NCBI GenBank assembly: GCA_003228195.2
Contig: QGNO01000005.1
Span: 1 to 64,000, forward strand
Reading direction: 5' to 3'
Origin: Chloroflexota bacterium
GTDB lineage: Bacteria > Chloroflexota > Dehalococcoidia > Lucifugimonadales > QGNO01
Length of the DNA: 64,000 nucleotides
Position numbers and translations under genes: made by a program. A model generated the notes under the pieces. That model had not been told where the DNA came from and did no database searches. It saw only the letters and a list, made by a program, of their open reading frames with translations. Shown one piece after another: positions 1 to 7,736 of this stretch (its first letter is position 1; the number at the start of each line of letters is the position of its first letter).

Positions 1-234
1 CATATTCAACGAAGGCTGGGAGCGCTTTGGGTGAATTTGGAACGCTAGGTAACGTCTTGTCAGCCGAATGAGCGCATGCCGTAAACTAAACGGAAATGTA
101 TTCTGGCCTTTGCATGCAGGGGTCAATGACTCGAGTCCATTATCGCCCACCACCCTTTATAAGCACGAAAAAACCCCATAATAGATAATCGGGGATCTGT
201 ATCTTTAGGCGTTTAAAACAACACATGCTTCTAG

Positions 235-276
235 AAAAAACAGGGAGCACACTATCAAGTGTGCTCCCTGTTTTTT
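235..276. terminator. Strong bidirectional intrinsic terminator
   Basis: A perfect 12-bp stem (CAGGGAGCACAC / GTGTGCTCCCTG) with a TATCAA loop is flanked by six A on the left and six T on the right, so it can stop transcription from either side. It lies 22 bases beyond the stop codon of the minus-strand lipoprotein gene, which it most likely ends. Confidence 0.93.
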
Positions 277-298
277 CTTGTCCTAAGTATTTGTTAGT

Positions 299-898
299 TT
301 ACTTATTTGCTACGATCAACGGCGCAGAAGTCTTAGTGTTAGATACAGTGCCTAGTACATCTACAGAGTAGACTCCAGCCTTGACCTTTCCACCAGCGGA
401 CCAGGTTGAATTAAAAGCACCTGCTAAGTCAACGAAATTATCCAGCGCTTTGCTCTTACTAGTAACTGGTACATATGACCCGGTATTCGAGAAGAGCTGT
501 ACTTCAATAACGTCACCAGGCTGGAAACCAGACCCGTATACGTCGAACGTCAATATGACGTCAGGGCTAATAACTACCGGTTGCACACTCGCTGAATTCC
601 CTTCGCCCACCAAAATCACATTCAAGGGTAGAGTGTCACCAGTCGGACCTTGGTCACCTTGAGACCCTTGAGATCCCTGAGGACCTTGAGGCCCACTAGA
701 TCCCAAAGAACCTTTAGCTCCCTTCGAGCCTACTGCCCCAGGAGGCCCTTGAAAACCTTGAGAGCCTGCTACTCCATCTGCGCCATCCGATCCTGCGAGA
801 CCCGCAGTGCCAGGCGTCGCACAACCTGCAGCGACAATCAAAATCAGACTAGATATAACTATCAGAGTTAGAAAGGTGCCTTTGTTAACAAGACGCAC
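299..898 (-). CDS. Collagen-like repeat lipoprotein
   Basis: This is a predicted exported lipoprotein of about 199 residues. A hydrophobic signal segment ends in VAAGC, which fits a lipobox with Cys near residue 26. Then come about 19 uninterrupted Gly-X-Y triplets (for example GPQGPQGSQGSQGDQG), a collagen-like stretch, followed by a C-terminal domain of about 110 residues rich in beta-type sequence. The track start (ATG at 913) overlaps the AGGAGG ribosome site, so I prefer the GTG at 898, which sits six bases after it. Bacterial collagen-like proteins usually form surface trimers or stalks; that role here is inference. The C-terminal domain matches nothing I recognise. The gene is monocistronic, ended by the terminator at 235-276. 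Confidence 0.85.
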   Translation of the reverse strand: MRLVNKGTFLTLIVISSLILIVAAGCATPGTAGLAGSDGADGVAGSQGFQGPPGAVGSKGAKGSLGSSGPQGPQGSQGSQGDQGPTGDTLPLNVILVGEGNSASVQPVVISPDVILTFDVYGSGFQPGDVIEVQLFSNTGSYVPVTSKSKALDNFVDLAGAFNSTWSAGGKVKAGVYSVDVLGTVSNTKTSAPLIVANK

Positions 899-1052
899 TT
901 GCGACCTCCTCATACGGCTTGCCTATTAGCGGCATACACATGAGTGATTAAATTTCGGCTACTGTTACCGCACAGAGAGGCAATAATCAGCTTTGGCAGC
1001 CTGCTCAATCATAGGCATACGCACTGAGTATGTCAAGACCTAGAATACCAAC

Positions 1053-1081
1053 TTGTACTCGGAGCTTTCCATTGTTATATT
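1053..1081 (+). promoter_or_regulatory. Promoter of tRNA-Arg
   Basis: TTGTAC, 17 bases, then TATATT. The predicted start of transcription falls about 3-4 bases before the tRNA, matching the layout seen at the other tRNA promoters in this window. Confidence 0.7.
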
Positions 1082-1090
1082 GAAGTCCTT

Positions 1091-1165
1091 GCCCCTGTAG
1101 CTCAGCGGATAGAGCACTGGCCTCCGAAGCCAGTTGCGGCGGTTCGAGTCCGCCCAGGGGTACCA
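1091..1165 (+). tRNA. tRNA-Arg (anticodon CCG)
   Basis: A full cloverleaf is visible: acceptor GCCCCTG / CAGGGGT, D arm GCTC/GAGC, anticodon stem CTGGC/GCCAG with loop CTCCGAA, and T arm GGCGG-TTCGAGT-CCGCC. The CCA end is encoded (ACCA). The first acceptor pair is a G-U wobble. The gene ends four bases before the stop codon of the convergent CoA-transferase. Confidence 0.95.
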
Positions 1166-1169
1166 CCCA

Positions 1170-2390
1170 TTAAATGGTGCCTTGTTTCCTTAGGGTTACA
1201 ACCTCATCAGAAGAGTATCCCAATTCTCCATAAACCTCGTGGTTGTGCTGACCATGTGTAGGCGCAACGCCACGCACAGACCAAGGGGCTTTGGGAAGTC
1301 TAAATACTTCACCGGGAATTTTCGTTGAACCTATAACAGGGTGTTCTACCTCAGTGAAATATGCTCTCTCATCCAGCTGTGGACAATTCACTAGATCTTC
1401 TGAGGTTTGCACTATGGCGGCGACCCATCCGTCACCCATAGCCTTATTGAAATATTCGAATTTAGGCATTTCTTCCAATATGGGCATCAAAATGGTGTCG
1501 AGTTCCTCTAGGTGTTGCTGCCGATCGGCTTCTGAAGCAAACCTCGGATCATCAATTTCCGGCCGATCGAGTAAAGTGACATAATCTTTATAGTTACCCC
1601 GTTGGCGACCCCATTGAAACGTTGGACCCATGTAGCCATCTTTCGCCGGAACTATACCCTCAAACTTCACCCCTTTGGTAGATCCGCTTTCGTTCTTAGG
1701 CGCTCTACGCTCAATAAAGCCATTGTAAATATATCTGACAGGAGAGGTGTAATGGTGTGCGGCAGCTGATTCAGCGGTGGACAGATCAATATACTGACCC
1801 TGGCCACTTCGCTGAGCAGTGAATAACCCTGCCGAAGCCGCATAAGCTGCAATTATTCCCGCCATCCATAGGGTTTGTGGATGTCCATGTTTTAGTGGTT
1901 CTCTATGATATGCACCACTTGAGTACATAATGCCACTCATGGCCTGGTACAACAGATCGTTTCCTTGAAAATCTCTATATGGGCCATTCTCACCAAACGG
2001 CGATATCTTGGTCACAACAATTTTAGGATTAATCTGCTCAATTTCGCCATAGCTCAAACCTAGGCTGTCTAAATAACCGGGACCGAAACTCTCTATTAGA
2101 CCATCGGAGGACTTTATCAAATCTTTGAATATTTGCCGGCCTTCGGCAGTTTCCAAGTTCAACGTGATGCCTTTCTTGTTACTATTGAGATAGAAATAGG
2201 TCAGACTCTTTTCGGGATGAGGATCGTCATGATGAAAAGGCCCAAGCCTCCGTGCAGGGTCTCCAAGTTGAGGGGATTCTATTTTTATGACTTCCGATCC
2301 ATAGTCACCGAACATTCTTGCCGCAAACGGGCCAGATATGCCAGTACTGATATCCAAAATTTTGAATTGCCCTAATCCGGTCTTAGTCAT
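1170..2390 (-). CDS. Family III (CaiB/BaiF) CoA-transferase-like protein lacking the catalytic Asp
   Basis: Family III CoA-transferases move CoA between carboxylic acids through an aspartyl-CoA thioester. This 406-residue protein has the fold's hallmarks: the N-terminal LDISTGISGPFAARMFGDYG segment with AEVIKIE-like sequence, GLSYGEI, and the GQGQYIDLS stretch. It aligns without gaps to its neighbour around the active site, and the residue matching the neighbour's Asp174 is Leu174 (PQTLWMAG instead of SFFDQHVG). Its start overlaps the stop of the upstream CoA-transferase by four bases (ATGA), so the two are translationally coupled. I infer a heteromeric enzyme in which this is the non-catalytic subunit, though an independent function cannot be excluded. 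It is the last gene of the minus-strand unit. Confidence 0.9.
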   Translation of the reverse strand: MTKTGLGQFKILDISTGISGPFAARMFGDYGSEVIKIESPQLGDPARRLGPFHHDDPHPEKSLTYFYLNSNKKGITLNLETAEGRQIFKDLIKSSDGLIESFGPGYLDSLGLSYGEIEQINPKIVVTKISPFGENGPYRDFQGNDLLYQAMSGIMYSSGAYHREPLKHGHPQTLWMAGIIAAYAASAGLFTAQRSGQGQYIDLSTAESAAAHHYTSPVRYIYNGFIERRAPKNESGSTKGVKFEGIVPAKDGYMGPTFQWGRQRGNYKDYVTLLDRPEIDDPRFASEADRQQHLEELDTILMPILEEMPKFEYFNKAMGDGWVAAIVQTSEDLVNCPQLDERAYFTEVEHPVIGSTKIPGEVFRLPKAPWSVRGVAPTHGQHNHEVYGELGYSSDEVVTLRKQGTI

Positions 2391-3718
2391 ATCCCCAACT
2401 TCTGTCGATAATCAGGGTCAATGGTAGACCCAACGCCCTGTTCGATCTGCCTAGTAAGATTCGTGGGCTTAGCGCTTCCTGGATTTATCGGGTCCTTGCC
2501 AATGACATTCGTTTCGTACATCTTAGCGATTTCCCCTTGATCAATCCCAAGAAGGTCTCCAAAAACGTATTCGTTATGTTCTCCCAACATAGGAGCGGGG
2601 CGTCGTATATACGCCGGGGTTTTTGACATCTTCCAAGGTCGACCAAAGTATAGCCGAGTGCCTATATCTGTCTCGGGCTGATGAGTAACCCTTTCAAAGA
2701 ACTCACGCTCCTTAATATGAGGGTCGAGAGCGAAATCTCTTCCGTCCATCACTGCCATTGCTGGAACCCCGGCCTTTTGTAGCTGGTAAGCCAAATCTGC
2801 TTGGTCTTTATCCTTTGTCCAATCACCAATTAATTGATCGAGTTCATCCTGGTTATGCCAGCGAAGAATAGGGTCGGCAAATTTCTCCTCCTGAGCCCAG
2901 CCTGGGGATCCCATTTGATCCACCAGAGCCTCCCACTGATCATCATTTTCAGTAGTGATAGCTATCCACCTGTCATCGCCCTTGCACTGGTAAACACCAT
3001 GGGGTGACAAATATTTATGCCTGTTTCCCATCGAACTTCCGCTACGTCCATTGGAGATGTAGTCCATTACTGCATCGCCCAAAGTGGAAACACCTATCTG
3101 ATACATAGCAAAATCGACCCATTGGCCTTCACCAGTCGTGTCCCTGTGATGAAGAGCGGCCAAAACAGCAAATACCGCCATCCAACCAACATGTTGATCA
3201 AAAAACGAAATGCCAACTCTACGTGGACCCTCACCCTCATACCCTGCAAATTGACTTAGCCCACAGGTTAATTCAAACATCCTTCCTATGCCCGCATATG
3301 ACCGCCAAGGACCTGTGTAACCGAATCCGGTATTGGAAAGATATATGAGGTCCGGCTTTACTGCACGAAGAGCGTCATATCCGAGGCCTAAACGATCCAT
3401 GGTCCCTGATCTATTGTTTTCTATAATAACGTCTGAAACCCTGACTATATCCTTGAATGCATTTACTGCATCGTCTTCTTTAAGATTTAGAGTTACGCCT
3501 ACTTTTCCCCTTTGCAGGGTATTAAAACTACCATCCCGATCCCAATGCCTCTCGCCTGGGTCATTCTCCGGGAAAACCCCACCCTCGCCCCTGAACAGTG
3601 TGTGGCTATCAACTTTAATTACTTCTGCCCCCATATCAGCCATAATATGAAGGGCTGTTGGCATAGCTACCATCGTGGTCGAATCTATTACCCTTATTCC
3701 CTCGAGTGCACCACTCAT
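2387..3718 (-). CDS. Family III (CaiB/BaiF) CoA-transferase, catalytic-type
   Basis: This 443-residue protein is a typical CaiB/BaiF CoA-transferase that would transfer CoA from a donor such as succinyl-CoA to an organic acid in the cytoplasm. It keeps the expected nucleophile, Asp174 in SFFDQHVG, corresponding to Asp169 of formyl-CoA transferase. N-terminal IRVIDSTTMVAMPTALHIMADMGAEVIKVD and GEGQWVDFA are also family segments. The C-terminal tail beyond about residue 395 is longer than in most members. It is followed with a four-base overlap by the Asp-less partner and preceded by two hot-dog proteins, so an acyl-CoA pathway is likely. The substrate cannot be read from sequence. Confidence 0.93.
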   Translation of the reverse strand: MSGALEGIRVIDSTTMVAMPTALHIMADMGAEVIKVDSHTLFRGEGGVFPENDPGERHWDRDGSFNTLQRGKVGVTLNLKEDDAVNAFKDIVRVSDVIIENNRSGTMDRLGLGYDALRAVKPDLIYLSNTGFGYTGPWRSYAGIGRMFELTCGLSQFAGYEGEGPRRVGISFFDQHVGWMAVFAVLAALHHRDTTGEGQWVDFAMYQIGVSTLGDAVMDYISNGRSGSSMGNRHKYLSPHGVYQCKGDDRWIAITTENDDQWEALVDQMGSPGWAQEEKFADPILRWHNQDELDQLIGDWTKDKDQADLAYQLQKAGVPAMAVMDGRDFALDPHIKEREFFERVTHQPETDIGTRLYFGRPWKMSKTPAYIRRPAPMLGEHNEYVFGDLLGIDQGEIAKMYETNVIGKDPINPGSAKPTNLTRQIEQGVGSTIDPDYRQKLGI

Positions 3719-3811
3719 GTCTCACCCCTTTTTAAGGACACTGAAAGCCTTATTTACTTATTGCGGCACAATAGCTAACAAAACTCGTTCTTAAACGACG
3801 CTAAGCGCCTT

Positions 3812-5155
3812 CTAATACCAGTCTCTGTAGAAAGTCTCGTATGGTACGAAATTCGTTTTTGAAGGATGTGGAATCGGAAGCTCGACAGGCCCAGCTTCCT
3901 TTGAAGGTAGATAAACAGTCCCGGTACCTATGACCTGTGCTTCGCCAACTTGGTTAACGCCCTGATATTTTATACCTACAGCATAGTACTCTCTGTCACC
4001 TGGGCTACCACCATTGCTAGAGTCACCTTTTTGAATCTCTTTAAACTTCTTCGTAACCTCACCGGTATAGATAGTGACGTCGCCATAATAAACCGGCTTG
4101 CGAAGAGCTATCTGGAGCCTTCTTATAAATCCGTTATCACCCATCCAATTAGTGAACAACTGCTCACACATCTGGGTTCTCTGAACACCAAAATCAAACG
4201 GCCCAGGCTGGCCGCGGTAAATTGCGAGTAGGGCATCTTCATGTTCCGCTCCCGCGCCTTTCCATCTTGTTATCGGATTTTCCCACGCGCTGTTATTTAA
4301 CCTTTGCCGTCTATAAGCAGGCTCAAATGCTAATTCGTCGCCTGGTGCCAATTGATCAGATACGGTAGCGTAAGAGACTGAGTGATAGGAAACCTGATCC
4401 AACAGTGTCCAAGGGGGTAGAACCACAGGCCCAAGCTTTTCGCCTACTTCAACGTCTTCCCAATACCGGGCATCGGCCCCACGCCTCTCAAGTCCCTGAA
4501 TCTGATCGAGTATGTCTCCGATTTGCTCAGAATTGTAGCTTGATGTCTTTCTCTCATAAAGCATATTCTGACCCAGCTTTGATGAGTCCATAGCCCTGGA
4601 GTTGCCCATTTCTCTCATAGGGACGTATATCTGGGTCCCATAACACTTGCCCACAAGATCTCCGTGATAGTCCCAATACTGGTTCTCGGATATCATAAAA
4701 GCCAGATTGCCTCGAGACCCAGGTTTTTCAAATATCTCTTTAGTGACTTTGGAAGCACGGAATTTCGAGCCCACCTTAACTCCGTCATAAAATTCCCAGG
4801 CCGCTCCTGATATAAAGTTAGCCAAAGGATACCCGCCAGGTCTTACGGCACCATGAGGAGAAGGATACTTTACCAACGCCAATATTGGCCCAGGTGCCAC
4901 TTGGCTCCTGTAGATAGTGCCCTTGCCATGATCAGGATCGGTGAATAAAGGATTGTCGTCGCCGATGGTCAAAGCATACTTCGCCACCAGATCAGGTGTG
5001 AATCTCTGCGAATATTCGTAAGGAGGACCAGCCTGATCAAACGGGGAGGGCGACCATGGTGGCCGATTCTCTCCCGACTCCTTCTCAAGCTCTTCCCTCG
5101 ACTTTTCGAGAAATTCAGCTACAGCGTCTTCAAAGCTCTGTTCTTGCGTTGTCAT
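3812..5155 (-). CDS. Double hot-dog, MaoC/FAS1-dehydratase-like protein (longer paralogue)
   Basis: This protein of about 447 residues has a MaoC-type N-terminal dehydratase domain (YALTIGDDNPLFTDP, about residue 60-75) and a second hot-dog domain beginning near YWEDVEVGEKLGP. Family members hydrate or dehydrate enoyl-CoA thioesters. The usual Asp-x4-His dyad (GDxNPxH) is not intact: the N-terminal motif has Phe where His is expected, and I see no dyad in the second half. It is a clear paralogue of the next gene; both share the NWMGD/HWMGD-F-R segment. I moved the start from the track's TTG to the ATG at 5155, which follows a G-rich ribosome site. Function as a hydratase is therefore only probable. 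Confidence 0.8.
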   Translation of the reverse strand: MTTQEQSFEDAVAEFLEKSREELEKESGENRPPWSPSPFDQAGPPYEYSQRFTPDLVAKYALTIGDDNPLFTDPDHGKGTIYRSQVAPGPILALVKYPSPHGAVRPGGYPLANFISGAAWEFYDGVKVGSKFRASKVTKEIFEKPGSRGNLAFMISENQYWDYHGDLVGKCYGTQIYVPMREMGNSRAMDSSKLGQNMLYERKTSSYNSEQIGDILDQIQGLERRGADARYWEDVEVGEKLGPVVLPPWTLLDQVSYHSVSYATVSDQLAPGDELAFEPAYRRQRLNNSAWENPITRWKGAGAEHEDALLAIYRGQPGPFDFGVQRTQMCEQLFTNWMGDNGFIRRLQIALRKPVYYGDVTIYTGEVTKKFKEIQKGDSSNGGSPGDREYYAVGIKYQGVNQVGEAQVIGTGTVYLPSKEAGPVELPIPHPSKTNFVPYETFYRDWY

Positions 5156-5212
5156 ACCCAAGCCCCCCAACCTTCGAAGTTATGTTATAAGGCTAATCGC
5201 ATACGTAAACGA

Positions 5213-6361
5213 CTAGTGTGGGATTGGCAAGGCGACAGTGTGACCAGGGTTCGGCAAATAGGCGGTCGCTGTACCCTCAGCTATCGTCGTTCCTAGCTGA
5301 TTAATACCCGTAATGGCAATATCCACTGCAAAGTACGACTCTGAGTCAACCTCTTCGATACGCTTGCCAGTCACCTTGCCATTAAGCCACATCGTGTCAC
5401 CATATACCCAATGCTCAGGGACGCATATGTCTAAAGACCGCAAGAACGCGTCATCACCCATCCAATGCGTGACGACCTGCCCGGCTAAACAAACCCTCTG
5501 GATACCCCGGCTTGGTGGAGACTTGAATCCCATCTCTTCACAAGCAAGTATGTCCTCAAAGCTCTGGTCAGCATCCCAGTAAGGCCAGTTAGTAGTCGGG
5601 TTAGTAACCACTCTACCCGGGTATTTATCTTTTAGGTCATTGTAAACCAATGCTCCTAGGGAAAGTGATTTGGCTTCGGCTACTACCCACGCCATCATGT
5701 CTGATAGCGTCAGAGGACCCTTAACTAATTGCGGGAGGTCTTCTCCGACTTCCACATCGTCATAATATCGTAGCAACTTGCCTCGGGGTTCTGGTTCAGC
5801 CTCTATGTCATTTTCAATCTTATGAATCTCTTCGTCTGAGTAGCGATAGATATCTCTGGACTCGATCATATCCTTGCCGCGCTCGTAGGCGAGCATTGAG
5901 TTTACGCCCTTGCCAGTTCCGATGAGTCCGCCATAAGAGTTTCGATATTCAACAGAAGATTCCACATCTGCAGATTCGTAACCCCATCTTTTGCCCGCTT
6001 CTTTAACGTCGGTTACCTTGATTGTGCTTTCGAGCCTGTCACCAACTCGAATTATGTCCGTCCATTCAAAAGAACCACGTGTCAGAAAGGGAGACACGCC
6101 GTACTGTTTATTGACGTACGGACCTCCTGAATTCGGCGTCCTGACAGCAGCAACAAACGTGGGAGGAGCAATCATGCTGTTGTATTTTGTCGCAACTCCT
6201 CCGCCTGGATCTTTGTACAGAGTATTAGGATCACCTAGAGCAGCACAGAACCTTCGAATTGTAAGCCAATCAGCAAGATCCGTACCTGCAGGAACGTCAT
6301 CCACTTCTTTGCCAACAAGTGCCTTGGCGTCTTTAACAAAACCATTCAAATCACTAGCCAT
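5213..6361 (-). CDS. Double hot-dog, MaoC/FAS1-dehydratase-like protein (shorter paralogue)
   Basis: This 382-residue protein is the sister of the gene that follows it in the operon. It has the N-terminal hot-dog motif FCAALGDPNTLYKDPGG and a second domain starting at YYDDVEVGEDLPQ, with HWMGDDAFLRSLDI near residue 290. As in its paralogue, the His of the classical hydratase dyad is absent (Tyr instead). AAGGAGG six bases upstream fixes the ATG. Tandem, diverged copies of this kind often form heteromers, as in the ChsH1-ChsH2 type of hydratase, but that is inference. It sits between a dehydrogenase and two CoA-transferases, which suggests a role on CoA-bound organic acids. Confidence 0.8.
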   Translation of the reverse strand: MASDLNGFVKDAKALVGKEVDDVPAGTDLADWLTIRRFCAALGDPNTLYKDPGGGVATKYNSMIAPPTFVAAVRTPNSGGPYVNKQYGVSPFLTRGSFEWTDIIRVGDRLESTIKVTDVKEAGKRWGYESADVESSVEYRNSYGGLIGTGKGVNSMLAYERGKDMIESRDIYRYSDEEIHKIENDIEAEPEPRGKLLRYYDDVEVGEDLPQLVKGPLTLSDMMAWVVAEAKSLSLGALVYNDLKDKYPGRVVTNPTTNWPYWDADQSFEDILACEEMGFKSPPSRGIQRVCLAGQVVTHWMGDDAFLRSLDICVPEHWVYGDTMWLNGKVTGKRIEEVDSESYFAVDIAITGINQLGTTIAEGTATAYLPNPGHTVALPIPH

Positions 6362-6428
6362 ACTGCCTCCTTAAAGCTGAGCTATTACTCAGTTCCAATA
6401 GACTATCGAGTAATTAACCTAAAGCGTA

Positions 6429-6529
6429 GACTAGGGTATATCTCAGAAACGGTATTTCGTCAATACTATTTCGACTTTACTTAAGCAAATCGCCAAAATG
6501 AAAGTACGGACCGAATCATTACCCTAGTC
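6429..6529. repeat. Spaced 10-bp inverted repeat, possible operator pair
   Basis: GACTAGGGTA at 6429-6438 and its exact reverse complement TACCCTAGTC at 6520-6529 are 81 bases apart. The left copy overlaps the predicted -10 box and start of transcription of the hot-dog/CoA-transferase unit; the right copy lies just after the stop of the dehydrogenase gene. This would suit a regulator binding both sites, but a long stem in RNA is also possible. Confidence 0.4.
6435..6463 (-). promoter_or_regulatory. Promoter for the MaoC-like/CoA-transferase genes
   Basis: On the minus strand TTGACG is followed after 17 bases by TATACC, giving a leader of about 65 bases before the ATG at 6361. It shows that the four downstream genes can be expressed apart from the dehydrogenase gene. 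Confidence 0.5.
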
Positions 6530-6531
6530 GC

Positions 6532-7620
6532 TCAGGATAAACTGTATTGGATACCCAATTCCCCAGAGATATTTCTCAACCAATCTATGACTTCCTGGTG
6601 GAGAGGTATACCTTTCACTTTTCGGACCTCTTCTACTTCAAACTCAGGCAAACCTGGATATAGAACCCTTTCGTGGCCTGGAGCAGGAGGGGTGTTCCTG
6701 AGTGTTCGCAAAAATTCGTCCATCATGTCTTTAAATTGTTCGACCGGTGCAAACGCATCCACTTTGTATGCCGCTACCATATGCGAGTAGTTACGCACTC
6801 CACCTGCAGCGGCTATCATTCCTGAGTTATTCCCAGACAGTAAACCACAAAGTATATCTACCATGGCTCCAAGGCCATATCCCTTATGGGAGCCCAGTTC
6901 TCTGGTCCCACCCAATGGAAGGCCATGATAAGTTTCAGGAAGCGGGGCAGGGGACATTATTGGAGTACCGTCTTTATCGGCAATCCATCCTGCTTCAACA
7001 TCTATTCCCAGTCTCTTAGCCAGATCAAACTTGTTTGAGGCAACAGCACTAGTAGCCATGTCCAAAACGAACGGTGGCTCATGTCTCGCCGGAGCAGCAA
7101 AAGCTATTGGATTGGTCCCTAATCTAGGTTCACTGCCAAACGTTGGCAGCACAGTAGCTCTGGTACTAGACATGCAGACCCCAATCATATCGTGATCTAA
7201 GGCCATCATTGAATGATAAGAAGCCATTCCTAAGTGTTTTCCATTGTGGATAGTAACCATTCCTAACCCAGTTTTGTTTGCCTTATCAATGGCAATTTCC
7301 ATAGCCTTTGGCGTTGTAATCAATCCCAAGCCTGCATCAGAATCAACGTTAGCAGTGGCTGGAGTTTCACGTATAATTCTAAAGTTGGGCTTTGGATTAA
7401 TACCTCCTTGGTTATACTCATCGACATAAACTCGCAACTGATTAGACACCCCATGGCTATCTATTCCTCGCAAATCAGCTGACACTAGTACATCGGCTCC
7501 TATCTTCGCTTGATCAAAGGGAACCTGTAATTTCTGGAATATCTCAGTTACTAGCTCCCTCAAATCTTCATGTTGGACAACAACCATGTCCTCTTCCGGA
7601 ATGGTAAAACTTTTAAGCAT
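6532..7620 (-). CDS. Malate/L-lactate dehydrogenase family (Ldh2/YlbC type) oxidoreductase
   Basis: This protein of about 362 residues belongs to the NAD(P)-dependent 2-hydroxyacid dehydrogenase family that is unrelated to classical LDH and MDH; relatives oxidise malate, sulfolactate, ureidoglycolate and similar 2-hydroxy acids. Family segments seen are ADLRGIDSHGVSNQLRVYV (near residue 50), GLGMVTIHNGKHLGMASYHSMMA with the conserved His, GTNPIAFAAP and HKGYGLGAMVDILCGLLSG. The ATG at 7620 is preferred because AGGAGG lies five bases before it; the track's GTG one codon earlier is too close. It opens the minus-strand catabolic unit. The substrate is not evident; a 2-hydroxy acid made or used by the CoA-transferase pathway is likely. 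Confidence 0.88.
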   Translation of the reverse strand: MLKSFTIPEEDMVVVQHEDLRELVTEIFQKLQVPFDQAKIGADVLVSADLRGIDSHGVSNQLRVYVDEYNQGGINPKPNFRIIRETPATANVDSDAGLGLITTPKAMEIAIDKANKTGLGMVTIHNGKHLGMASYHSMMALDHDMIGVCMSSTRATVLPTFGSEPRLGTNPIAFAAPARHEPPFVLDMATSAVASNKFDLAKRLGIDVEAGWIADKDGTPIMSPAPLPETYHGLPLGGTRELGSHKGYGLGAMVDILCGLLSGNNSGMIAAAGGVRNYSHMVAAYKVDAFAPVEQFKDMMDEFLRTLRNTPPAPGHERVLYPGLPEFEVEEVRKVKGIPLHQEVIDWLRNISGELGIQYSLS

Positions 7621-7646
7621 CACGCCCTCCTACATATAACTCCTTA

Positions 7647-7674
7647 ATAATAATCCTATTCAGCGTATCTTCAA
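7647..7674 (-). promoter_or_regulatory. Promoter of the Ldh2-type dehydrogenase gene
   Basis: On the minus strand TTGAAG, 16 bases, TATTAT. The leader would be about 20 bases and carries the AGGAGG site. It is back to back with a possible plus-strand promoter for the amidase. Confidence 0.5.
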
Positions 7675-7678
7675 AGTG

Positions 7679-7707
7679 TTGCAGGAGAATGGCTTAGGAA
7701 ATAGACT
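7679..7707 (+). promoter_or_regulatory. Possible promoter of the amidase gene
   Basis: TTGCAG, 17 bases, TAGACT, about 30 bases before the amidase ATG. Match to consensus is modest. Confidence 0.35.
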
Positions 7708-7736
7708 ATGAAAGCTCAGACAATTAGGAGGCAGAA

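Noticed and set aside
1-34. Possible tail of a gene on the plus strand ending ..IFNEGWERFG stop, similar to the end of SRPBCC/AHSA1-type proteins
   Set aside because: Only ten codons are visible, too few to support a call.
170-200. CCCC/GGGG hairpin followed by T6 on the minus strand
   Set aside because: The stem is only four pairs with a long loop, and the strong terminator at 235-276 already explains the end of the lipoprotein gene.
381-871. Plus-strand ORFs (93 and 73 residues) opposite the collagen-like gene
   Set aside because: They are shadows of the repetitive Gly-X-Y coding sequence, without ribosome sites.
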